Positions 1-5,557 of a stretch of 5,557 nt of DNA are shown in pieces. Numbering within the stretch: the first letter of the stretch is position 1; each line of letters starts with the position of its first letter. The DNA is taken from assembly GCA_017558545.1 (NCBI GenBank), contig JAFYUG010000369.1, positions 1-5,557 of the forward strand, in the 5' to 3' direction. The notes beneath the pieces are model-generated. The model ran no database searches and had not been told where the DNA came from. It saw nothing but the letters and a program-made list of their open reading frames with translations. Both the position numbers and the translations under genes were made by a program. This DNA comes from Oscillospiraceae bacterium (GTDB taxonomy: Bacteria > Bacillota > Clostridia > Oscillospirales > Oscillospiraceae).

Positions 1-782
1 GTTCCATACTCATCAATCACCAGCTCATCACCGTTGAGAACATAGGTGACGGTTTCATCCTCAAACTCGATAACTCCGTCGCCCCAAGTTACCTCATAGG
101 CTTCATCCAGCATGAAGGTGCCGGTGCCGTCCTCTCTCAGCTCAATATACATGGCAAGACCCATGCCCTGGAGCATTGCCATGGTCTCCTCATCGATAAG
201 GTTTTGGGGATCTTCGCTTTCGGAGTGGGTCATGAGGTAGAAGCCGGCCTCGCCGCCTTCCGGTGCTTTAGGTGCGCCTGCGGGCTCTTCGGTTTCGCTT
301 TCCTGAGGCATTGCCACAGCCGTTGCGGGGTCTATGGTAATGCTGTCATGCTCCTCGTCAAAAAGGTCGCTTACGCTGAAAATTATAGGTGTGGTTTTGT
401 CAACGAGCTTATAGGTAAGAGAAACATCCTTACTTTCGCCGGGGGCAACATCCACGCGTATGCTTTCGTCGAGGGTATCGAAGCTATCCTCGCTGACCCA
501 CACAACGGCGTATTCCATCTCGGCATCGCCCTGCATAACGGTGTAATAGTAGGCCCATTCGAAGCTTTCTGCTTCCTCGCCGCCGTTATGATAGGTGAAG
601 TCTATGATTATCGCATCATTGTCTTCGCTGTCCAAGGCCATGCGGCAGCCCTTATACTCGGCGGTATTATTGCCGATAACCAGAGTGTTGGGGTCATCGG
701 GAGGAGCTTTTTCGCCGCAGGCAGCAAAAGAGAGGACGAGAACAGCCGCAAGCAGCAGAGAAATTATTTTTTTAGCTTTCAT
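1..782 (-). CDS. DUF5067-like lipoprotein (partial, C-terminus beyond left edge)
   Basis: The frame starts at ATG 782-780 and stays open to the window edge, giving 260 codons without a stop. A GGAGG site lies 7 bases upstream of the start. The N-terminus is a lipoprotein signal: a positive start (MKAKK), a Leu/Val/Ala-rich core and the lipobox LSFAAC, with the lipidated cysteine at residue 22. The mature protein should therefore sit on the outer face of the cytoplasmic membrane. Residues about 40-142 resemble a DUF5067 domain, with IDFTYHN at 60-66, SFEWAYYY at 73-80, VAPGES at 112-117 and TPIIFSVSDLF at 131-141. A Pro/Glu-rich linker follows (159-179). Residues about 180-260 form a small beta-rich module (ELREDGTGTF at 214-223, VTWGDGVI at 231-238, LNGDELVID at 249-257). 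Both parts have relatives in the protein encoded just upstream (818-2908). Function is unknown. The assignment to DUF5067 is from recalled family pattern, not from a profile search. Confidence 0.88.
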   Translation of the reverse strand, partial: MKAKKIISLLLAAVLVLSFAACGEKAPPDDPNTLVIGNNTAEYKGCRMALDSEDNDAIIIDFTYHNGGEEAESFEWAYYYTVMQGDAEMEYAVVWVSEDSFDTLDESIRVDVAPGESKDVSLTYKLVDKTTPIIFSVSDLFDEEHDSITIDPATAVAMPQESETEEPAGAPKAPEGGEAGFYLMTHSESEDPQNLIDEETMAMLQGMGLAMYIELREDGTGTFMLDEAYEVTWGDGVIEFEDETVTYVLNGDELVIDEYG

Positions 783-787
783 TTTTT

Positions 788-796
788 CGCCTCCTG
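788..796 (-). promoter_or_regulatory. Ribosome binding site of the lipoprotein gene
   Basis: On the minus strand the sequence CAGGAGGCG precedes the ATG at 782. The GGAGG core is at 790-794 with a 7-base spacer. It supports the start that yields a complete lipoprotein signal peptide. Confidence 0.8.
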
Positions 797-817
797 AATT
801 TTTTATCTTTCTTTCTG

Positions 818-2908
818 TCAGCCGCCCCATGTCAGTTCATAGACGCAGCCTATTTTCTCGCCTGTCCAGGGGTCATACACTTCAAACTCAATGGGGCTTT
901 GCTCATTTCTGAGAGCATAGCACACGGCAACCTGAGCGCCGGCGCCGGGCTGAACATCTTCATAGAGCATGGTGTCGGCCTGAGTCTCAGCCGCATCGGA
1001 GGGAGAGGAGCTATTGAGCTCAATTCCGTTCTGGAAGGCTATATAGCTGGGTCCCCAGCTGAAGGATATGGCCTCGTCGGAATTATTGGTGAAGTTCAGC
1101 ACCACTTTGAAAACCTCATCAAACTCATAGCCTTCAACTATCTCCACATGGTCAATGCTCACATAATAGTCGCCCACATTGCCTGCCTCGGAAAGGTCTG
1201 CGGCCCAAGTGGGACTAGCAATGAACTCATCTTCCCACTGGGGAGGACGTCCGGGGAGAGTATTGGGGTCAAAGTCCACGGTGAGAATTTCGCTATCGTT
1301 CCAATAGTTGCAAAATTCGAAAACTATATTGCCGCCGCTGAGTTTCAGGGGATATTCGGCAACGCAGCGTATTTTCACACCGGGACGGACACTGAGATAG
1401 GCGTTATACTCCTCAGCAACGGCGTTCATCCAGCCCGCGTTTGTGTTATAAATCTCATAATCATCCTGACTTACATTTGTGGCGATGATATCGGCGGCAA
1501 ATGCAATATCATCGGAGGTATTGGTGAAATCATAGTAGACGCGGATGGCATCCTTGCCTTCCCAATCAACAAACTGTTCAGCGCCCACGATTTCGATGAG
1601 GCAATCCTCCCACTGGCCGGAGGCCAAAACCTCGCCGCTGCCCACATTGGCAGCACCTGTGAGAATATCCGCTCCCTGCTGATAGCTATCGGGAAGAGGA
1701 TGGTCTCTTTCAATGAGCGGCAGATACCACTCGTAATAATACATGGGCATCATATCGTCATAGGGCCAGTTTTCGCCGCCTCCACCTTCCACATCTTCCC
1801 ACTCCTGTCCCCAGGGTCTCAGGAAAATATAGGCGGTGAAGGTATCTTCGGCATTTTCGGGGCTCACATAGAGATACTCGATAAAAACCATCTCCTCTAT
1901 GTCAAAGCCGTTGGCATCGGGATCGGTTTCAAAATCGCCGGGGGCGATTTCCGCATCCATAAAGTGGCCGCCCTCGGCACGGATGCTGCCTTTATCTCCG
2001 GCTCCGGGAGCGAAGCTCAGTTCAATGGCGGCCATGGGGGAATCATAGTTATAATCCATATCCCAAAGCTTCAGCATTCCGCCGCTGTCACCATATTCAT
2101 CGATAACGGCATAGGCATCCCAATAGTTGCCTTCCCATTCGGCATAGCTTCCTGTGGCTTCGTCCACTATCCACCATCCATACCATTGGTCTCTCCACCA
2201 TGTGTAAGGACCCGCATCGGGAGAGGTCAGAGGCTCTCCCGGCTCGGAAGGAGCGGAGGGTTCTATGGGCTCAGTGGGCTTTTCGCCATCATCGGGCTTA
2301 TCGGAAGGGGCTGCCCCCTCCTTCTCATAGGTATAAATAAGTCCATCATAGTCAATGGTGAGGATATTGCCGCTAATGGTGCCGCTGAAGCTATCGCCGC
2401 CCTGATGCAGGGTGAAGACGCCGCCTTCCCATTCCCATTTGCCGGAGTAATTTTCACCCATAAGACGAATTTCGGCCTTGCCGTTTTTCTTAAGCTCTAT
2501 CCATTCGTCCTCAACAGCGCTCTCAAAGCCCATGCTCTCGGCAGCGATGGCATTATATAGACCAACACTATCAGCATCCACTTTGCCGCCGCCAAGGAGA
2601 ATGGCTATTATCACAGCTATGATAACCACGGCCGCAACCGCGCCAAAAATGATGCCTCTTTTTCCCATCTTTTTCTTGGGAGCTTCTGCTTTGGCAGCAG
2701 GAGCACTCTCGGGTATGGGCATAGGCTCGGGCTCGGGCATAGGCTCGGGCATAGGCATAGGCTCGGGCATGGGAGTGGGTTCCAATACTGCTGCCGCCTC
2801 TGCCACCTCGGGTGCCGGGGCGGGAGCAAGCTCTATTTTCTCTCCGCACTCGGTGCAAAATTTGGAGGTTTCTGCAAGCTCAGCGCCGCAGTTTGTGCAA
2901 AAACCCAT
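818..2908 (-). CDS. Zinc-ribbon membrane protein with two exported DUF5067-like domains
   Basis: 696 residues, start ATG 2908-2906 with GAGGAGG 7 bases upstream. Residues 1-26 are a short zinc ribbon with Cys4, Cys7, Cys18 and Cys21. Residues 44-66 are a Pro-Met-Pro-Glu repeat, followed by a basic patch (KKKMGKR, 78-84) and one membrane helix (about 85-105). The basic patch predicts the zinc ribbon inside and everything after residue 108 outside. The outside part has a small beta-rich module (112-197, with WIELKKNGKAEI and GKWEWEGG) related to the C-terminal module of the downstream lipoprotein. A Pro/Glu/Ser linker follows (200-230), then an aromatic, acidic domain (about 233-400, WYGWW at 242-246, IFLRPWGQ at 361-368). 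Two DUF5067-like domains end the protein: about 424-545 (VYYDFTNTSD at 457-466) and about 577-690 (LNFTNNSDE at 604-612, VQPGAG at 652-657). It is likely an envelope sensor or scaffold. No enzyme motif is seen, and the exact function is unknown. Confidence 0.92.
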   Translation of the reverse strand: MGFCTNCGAELAETSKFCTECGEKIELAPAPAPEVAEAAAVLEPTPMPEPMPMPEPMPEPEPMPIPESAPAAKAEAPKKKMGKRGIIFGAVAAVVIIAVIIAILLGGGKVDADSVGLYNAIAAESMGFESAVEDEWIELKKNGKAEIRLMGENYSGKWEWEGGVFTLHQGGDSFSGTISGNILTIDYDGLIYTYEKEGAAPSDKPDDGEKPTEPIEPSAPSEPGEPLTSPDAGPYTWWRDQWYGWWIVDEATGSYAEWEGNYWDAYAVIDEYGDSGGMLKLWDMDYNYDSPMAAIELSFAPGAGDKGSIRAEGGHFMDAEIAPGDFETDPDANGFDIEEMVFIEYLYVSPENAEDTFTAYIFLRPWGQEWEDVEGGGGENWPYDDMMPMYYYEWYLPLIERDHPLPDSYQQGADILTGAANVGSGEVLASGQWEDCLIEIVGAEQFVDWEGKDAIRVYYDFTNTSDDIAFAADIIATNVSQDDYEIYNTNAGWMNAVAEEYNAYLSVRPGVKIRCVAEYPLKLSGGNIVFEFCNYWNDSEILTVDFDPNTLPGRPPQWEDEFIASPTWAADLSEAGNVGDYYVSIDHVEIVEGYEFDEVFKVVLNFTNNSDEAISFSWGPSYIAFQNGIELNSSSPSDAAETQADTMLYEDVQPGAGAQVAVCYALRNEQSPIEFEVYDPWTGEKIGCVYELTWGG
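2711..2779 (-). repeat. In-frame hexanucleotide repeat encoding a Pro-Met-Pro-Glu tract
   Basis: On the plus strand this stretch is built from 6-base units of the types ataggc, gctcgg and gggcat, with a 12-base unit (ataggctcgggc) seen several times. On the coding strand it reads as alternating CCx-ATG and CCx-GAG codon pairs, giving residues 44-66 of the zinc-ribbon protein. Because the unit is 6 bases, copy-number change by slippage would keep the reading frame. The tract joins the cytosolic zinc ribbon to the basic patch before the membrane helix and probably acts as an extended spacer. Confidence 0.85.
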
Positions 2909-2913
2909 AGTTT

Positions 2914-2922
2914 TTCCTCCTC
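2914..2922 (-). promoter_or_regulatory. Ribosome binding site of the zinc-ribbon/DUF5067 gene
   Basis: On the minus strand GAGGAGG precedes the ATG at 2908 with a 7-base A-rich spacer. It fixes the start directly in front of the first zinc-ribbon cysteines, so no N-terminal signal sequence is missing. Confidence 0.8.
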
Positions 2923-2936
2923 AAAAATCTTTCTTA

Positions 2937-3710
2937 TCAGAATTTGCCGCTTCGACCATGGCCACCGCCGCCGCTGCGGGCGCTGCTGCCGGAGGAGGAA
3001 GAGCTCTTCTCAATCTTTCTTCTGTGTACGGTATGGTGAGTAAACTGGTCTCTCTGATGGGTGAGCCGGAGTTCGCCGGAGATATAGGCGGTGGCCGCTG
3101 CGGCCTTTGCAACGCTCTTCATCTGAGCTTTGAGAATAGTGCAGATAATGAAGGCCAGCACAACACTGACGCAAAGACCGATTGCATAGGCCTTGGTGTT
3201 GCCTTCGCGCACGGGCTCGCCGTTTTCCGCAGCCTCAAGGAATTTGGCGCACTGGCTGAAATAGCAGTCAGCGCCTTCAAACCACTGGTTTTCTCCAAAA
3301 TAGGGTAGGAATTCCTCTTCAAGGACAATAAGTCCATATTCGTCAAAGGCATATTCTCCCTTTTCGCCGCGCACAAAGCTGGCATAATCGCGGTTGGAGA
3401 GGCTGAGCATAAGGATTATGCCGCTGCCGTCGCCCTCACCAAGATTGTTATCATCAAAGAAGGAATAAGCGGCCACATAAATATCGTCGCCATAGCCCAT
3501 ATCTTTGAAGTTATCAACAAGGGCAAAATAAACTCCAACATTATAGTTTTGCGCGCAGGCCACAGCCTTTTGCTCCAGCTTTGCAAGCTGAGCTTCGCTG
3601 AGAATACCTGTTTCATCGAAAACATAGTTTTTTTCGGCGGCGCTTACGGGCATAAGCACGGCGCCGATAAAAAGGAGAACAAGAATAAATATGCTTATTA
3701 TTTTTTTCAT
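2937..3710 (-). CDS. TPM-domain membrane protein (YdjH/YgcG-like)
   Basis: 257 residues. A signal peptide at 1-25 (MKKIISIF..., cleavage near PVSAA/E) is followed by a TPM domain at about 27-160: the opening NYVFDETGILSEAQLAKLE, the motif EGDGSGIILMLS at 92-103 and RDYASFVRGEKG at 107-118. A membrane helix at about 173-193 and a cytosolic tail follow. The tail contains SGELRLTHQRDQF (211-223) and HHTVHRRKIE (225-234), as in Clostridia relatives, and ends in a Ser-, Gly- and His-containing low-complexity stretch (235-257). The topology is an extracellular TPM domain on a single anchor after signal cleavage. TPM domains have been linked to phosphatase activity in a plant thylakoid protein and to photosystem repair; bacterial members are poorly defined. 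Length and layout match Bacillus YdjH as I recall it. The gene starts 12 bases after the upstream gene's stop and ends in tandem stops (TGA TAA). Confidence 0.92.
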   Translation of the reverse strand: MKKIISIFILVLLFIGAVLMPVSAAEKNYVFDETGILSEAQLAKLEQKAVACAQNYNVGVYFALVDNFKDMGYGDDIYVAAYSFFDDNNLGEGDGSGIILMLSLSNRDYASFVRGEKGEYAFDEYGLIVLEEEFLPYFGENQWFEGADCYFSQCAKFLEAAENGEPVREGNTKAYAIGLCVSVVLAFIICTILKAQMKSVAKAAAATAYISGELRLTHQRDQFTHHTVHRRKIEKSSSSSGSSARSGGGGHGRSGKF

Positions 3711-3717
3711 ATCCTAT

Positions 3718-3724
3718 CCTCCTC
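3718..3724 (-). promoter_or_regulatory. Ribosome binding site overlapping the upstream stop codon
   Basis: On the minus strand the stop TGA of the upstream gene (3725-3723) runs into GGAGG, making TGAGGAGG, with a 7-base spacer to the ATG at 3710. This layout favours translational coupling, because ribosomes ending on the zinc-ribbon gene arrive at the TPM gene's start. Confidence 0.82.
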
Positions 3725-4835
3725 ACGCAAACAGATTGATAAGAAGGGCGGAGATAATGGTAAGTCCCACGGAAAGCCCCGCGAACATTCCCCAGTATTT
3801 ACCCTTATCCACGGGCAAATCGCCCACGGTTTTTCCCGTCTGTCCATTGATGGCGAAGAGGTAATCCTTATTCTGCCACTTTGTGTTCAGCAGCCACACG
3901 GGCAGCAGAGCATAGTGAACTTTTCCTCTTTGCAGCTGGATATTGGAGCTGATTTCGGAAACTGTGGAGTAACCCATAACGGTATTGCGCAGAGAGTCTT
4001 TCAGAGTTTGGGCGCAGCGCTTATCTGCTCTCTCCTGACTCTCTTCAATGGTAACATCGTATTTATCCGCCAGATATCCGGCCAGATAAGCATTGGAAAA
4101 TGCCTTCAGCCCCTCATAGTCGAAGGGCTCTACAGAATCCATATAATCATCGGGCATTTTGCTTGATGCGTCCACGGGAACTTTTTCAAAGCTGATAGAG
4201 CCCTCGCGGTCAACGACAAAATGATCAACTTCCGTTATCTCATAGTCGCCCTGAACATAGGTCTTGCTGCGGCTGGCCTTATAGGCCACGGAGCCTTCGG
4301 CGCTGCCGTCATAGAGCCAAAAGGGCACATAAACGCCCTGAATTTTCTTTATTTGGTTTTGGCTGGCGAAAACTTTGGGCAGGAAGAACTTGCCCTTATA
4401 ATGCTTTTTCAGCGCCGCAACAGCGGCGTCCTTATCAAGATTGAAGGGGATTACAAAATCGGGCTTCAATGCGCCGGAAAACTGTCCGGGCACAATATTG
4501 GGGTTGCCGCAATAAGGGCAGGTGGTGGCGGCGGTGGTTTCGTCGCAGATAAGCTCTGCGCCGCAGGAGGGGCAGTTATAGCTCTTCATACCATTCGCCT
4601 CTTCGCCCCACTCGTTAAGTCCGGAGCTATCCCAGCTTTCTCCCCCAGAGATTGCCTCATCGGCCTCAGTTTTGGCCTCGGCTGCCGCCTGATCCTTGGC
4701 GGAATATATTGCCTCTATCTCTTCAACGCTGTATGCGCTGCCGCAAAACTCGCATTCAAGATTGCCCGAGTCCCCTGCATAATGCAGGGGACCGGTGCAG
4801 GAAGGGCACTGATAATTTGTTATCTGAGTTGCCAT
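3723..4835 (-). CDS. TFIIB-type zinc-ribbon protein with C-terminal membrane anchor (YdjG-like)
   Basis: 370 residues. The first zinc ribbon uses Cys10, Cys13, Cys28 and Cys31. An Ala/Glu-rich linker (about 38-82) follows. The second ribbon uses Cys88, Cys91, Cys106 and Cys109, with Cys97 extra. The body (about 120-340) carries family signatures: FVIPFNLDKD (127-136), GVYVPFWLYDG (167-177), YALLPVWLL (308-316), NGQTGK (330-335) and GDLPVDKGKYW (338-348). A single hydrophobic helix at about 349-370 ends the protein, with no signal peptide, so the ribbons and body should face the cytosol from a C-terminal tail anchor. Members are often annotated as zinc-ribbon or even as RNA polymerase or PriA-related proteins; nothing here supports a helicase or polymerase role. 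Together with the TPM gene it resembles the ydjG-ydjH pair of the Bacillus subtilis pspA operon. The start is preceded by AAAGGA with a 10-base spacer. Confidence 0.93.
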   Translation of the reverse strand: MATQITNYQCPSCTGPLHYAGDSGNLECEFCGSAYSVEEIEAIYSAKDQAAAEAKTEADEAISGGESWDSSGLNEWGEEANGMKSYNCPSCGAELICDETTAATTCPYCGNPNIVPGQFSGALKPDFVIPFNLDKDAAVAALKKHYKGKFFLPKVFASQNQIKKIQGVYVPFWLYDGSAEGSVAYKASRSKTYVQGDYEITEVDHFVVDREGSISFEKVPVDASSKMPDDYMDSVEPFDYEGLKAFSNAYLAGYLADKYDVTIEESQERADKRCAQTLKDSLRNTVMGYSTVSEISSNIQLQRGKVHYALLPVWLLNTKWQNKDYLFAINGQTGKTVGDLPVDKGKYWGMFAGLSVGLTIISALLINLFA

Positions 4836-4845
4836 ATCATTTTAG

Positions 4846-4851
4846 TCCTTT
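4846..4851 (-). promoter_or_regulatory. Weak ribosome binding site of the two-ribbon gene
   Basis: AAAGGA on the minus strand lies 10 bases before the ATG at 4835. It is weaker and more distant than the GGAGG sites of the three downstream genes. A nearer ATG at 4840-4838 is out of frame and is not the start. Confidence 0.55.
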
Positions 4852-4881
4852 CGTTCCCTATTAAAGGGATCAGGTCACTAA

Positions 4882-5557
4882 TTAAAGTGCGCCTCCGCAA
4901 TATTCGCAGCAGCCGTTTGCATCGGGAGTGGTGGTTGCGCCGCACCAGGGGCAGGTGGCAGCAGCCTTGGGAGCTGCGGCAGCGGCGACCTCGTCCCGTG
5001 CTTCCTGACGGGCAGCCAGCAGAGCTTCCTTAATCTCGTCGCCCATCTTAATATAGCGGTTATAATCGGGGTCGTTAGCAGGGTTGAAGCCGGAGGCCAT
5101 GGTGTTGAGCAGACGGCCAACGCCGGTGGTGGGTCTGAAGCTGGTGTTCCAGCTCTCGATATTCACGCAGGCACGGTTGAGGTTGAAGTGCATATCATCA
5201 AAATAGGGATGGCGAACATTGATGATAAGCTTGAAGTCATAGTGATATGTATAGCGGGGAGGATTGTAGCTGACCATTTCGCCTTCGGCGTTCCTGCGCT
5301 TTTCCTCGGTTCTGCTCTCGTCAACGTCAATATCAACGCCGGTTACATCAGCAAAGGGAACAACATCGGGGTTCTCCTCATCCCACTTCTTCTCGCCGTA
5401 TTCGCTGACGAGGAATACGCGGGCATCTTCGTCCAGATAGAGCTTGGTGCTCTCGCCGAAAATGCGAGTGGTGTTGAAAGCGGCAACCTTTGCCTTGTTC
5501 TCCTCGCGGTAAGATAGCTGAGCATTAATCTGTTCAAGGGTGGAATGGCGGCGCTCA
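4882..5557 (-). CDS. DUF4428-type protein with C-terminal zinc ribbon (partial, N-terminus beyond right edge)
   Basis: The frame ends at TAA 4884-4882 and is open without a stop to the right edge, giving 224 visible codons. ATG 5277 is an internal methionine: upstream codons continue with family-like sequence and no stop. Visible features are STLEQINAQLSYREENKAKV near the cut end, then TRIFGESTKLYLDEDA, WDEENPDVVPFADVTGVDID, DESRTEEKRR, SYNPPRYTYHYDF and HPYFDDMHFNLN. This pattern matches the body of Clostridia proteins that start with a DUF4428 zinc-binding domain, which would lie off the window. After an Ala-rich linker a zinc ribbon closes the protein, with CPWC and CEYC pairs at visible residues 202/205 and 217/220. 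No membrane helix is seen, so it is probably cytosolic or peripheral. The next gene follows after 46 bases. The family link is from recalled sequence pattern; function is unknown. Confidence 0.88.
   Translation of the reverse strand, partial: ERRHSTLEQINAQLSYREENKAKVAAFNTTRIFGESTKLYLDEDARVFLVSEYGEKKWDEENPDVVPFADVTGVDIDVDESRTEEKRRNAEGEMVSYNPPRYTYHYDFKLIINVRHPYFDDMHFNLNRACVNIESWNTSFRPTTGVGRLLNTMASGFNPANDPDYNRYIKMGDEIKEALLAARQEARDEVAAAAAPKAAATCPWCGATTTPDANGCCEYCGGAL

Noticed and set aside
204..797. Plus-strand open frame of 197 codons opposite the lipoprotein gene
   Set aside because: It has the same codon-register artefact. The minus strand shows a lipobox, a GGAGG site and family-like domains.
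899..2560. Long plus-strand open frame of 553 codons opposite the 696-residue gene
   Set aside because: It is in exact codon register with the minus-strand gene, so it stays open simply because that gene avoids TTA, CTA and TCA codons. Its product is a low-information Gly/Ile/His-rich sequence without domain features, and the minus-strand gene has clear domains and a ribosome binding site.
3723..4835. Reading the two-ribbon protein as an RNA polymerase subunit, TFIIB-like factor or PriA-type helicase
   Set aside because: Only the zinc ribbons resemble those proteins. There is no helicase or polymerase motif, and the protein ends in a membrane helix.
4853..4867. Inverted repeat tccct-attaa-aggga in the gap between the DUF4428-type gene and the two-ribbon gene, considered as a terminator
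   Set aside because: The stem is only 5 base pairs and no T-run follows on the minus strand. It is too weak to call.
4882..5277. A separate 131-residue zinc-ribbon gene starting at ATG 5277
   Set aside because: The frame continues upstream without a stop to the window edge with family-like sequence, and no good ribosome binding site precedes 5277. It is the C-terminal part of a larger gene.
2478..5517. Further plus-strand open frames at 2478-3308, 3549-4166, 4221-5033 and 5188-5517
   Set aside because: Each is in codon register with a minus-strand gene that it faces, and several run past that gene's end into nonsense. None shows recognisable domains.

Overview
This window looks like a piece of a chromosome from an anaerobic member of the Clostridia, possibly an Oscillospiraceae-like gut bacterium. 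The grounds are the protein families (TPM-domain protein, TFIIB-type zinc-ribbon membrane protein, DUF4428-type protein, DUF5067-like secreted proteins), the strong GGAGG ribosome binding sites, the very acidic exported domains and the Clostridia-style lipoprotein signal. The taxonomic call is an inference from protein style, not from a marker gene.

All five genes lie on the minus strand, so the transcription order runs from high to low coordinates. (1) 4882-5557: C-terminal part of a DUF4428-type protein ending in a zinc ribbon, cut by the right window edge. (2) 3723-4835: protein with two N-terminal zinc ribbons and one C-terminal membrane anchor. (3) 2937-3710: secreted and membrane-anchored TPM-domain protein with a Ser/Gly/His-rich tail. 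(4) 818-2908: 696-residue mosaic with a cytosolic zinc ribbon, a Pro-Met-Glu repeat, one membrane helix and a large exported part ending in two DUF5067-like domains. (5) 1-782: lipoprotein with one DUF5067-like domain and a small beta-rich module related to one in gene 4, cut by the left edge. The gaps are 46, 12, 28 and 35 bases. No promoter or terminator is visible in any of them, so the genes read as one transcription unit that extends beyond both window edges.

Genes 2 and 3 resemble the YdjG/YdjH pair that accompanies PspA in Bacillus subtilis. The simplest reading is an envelope-associated, phage-shock-like module in which zinc-ribbon membrane proteins and a TPM protein work with exported DUF5067-like domains. 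No PspA or SPFH gene is inside the window, so this remains a hypothesis. No RNA genes, CRISPR arrays, insertion sequences or attachment sites were seen, and no gene-free stretch exceeds 50 bases.
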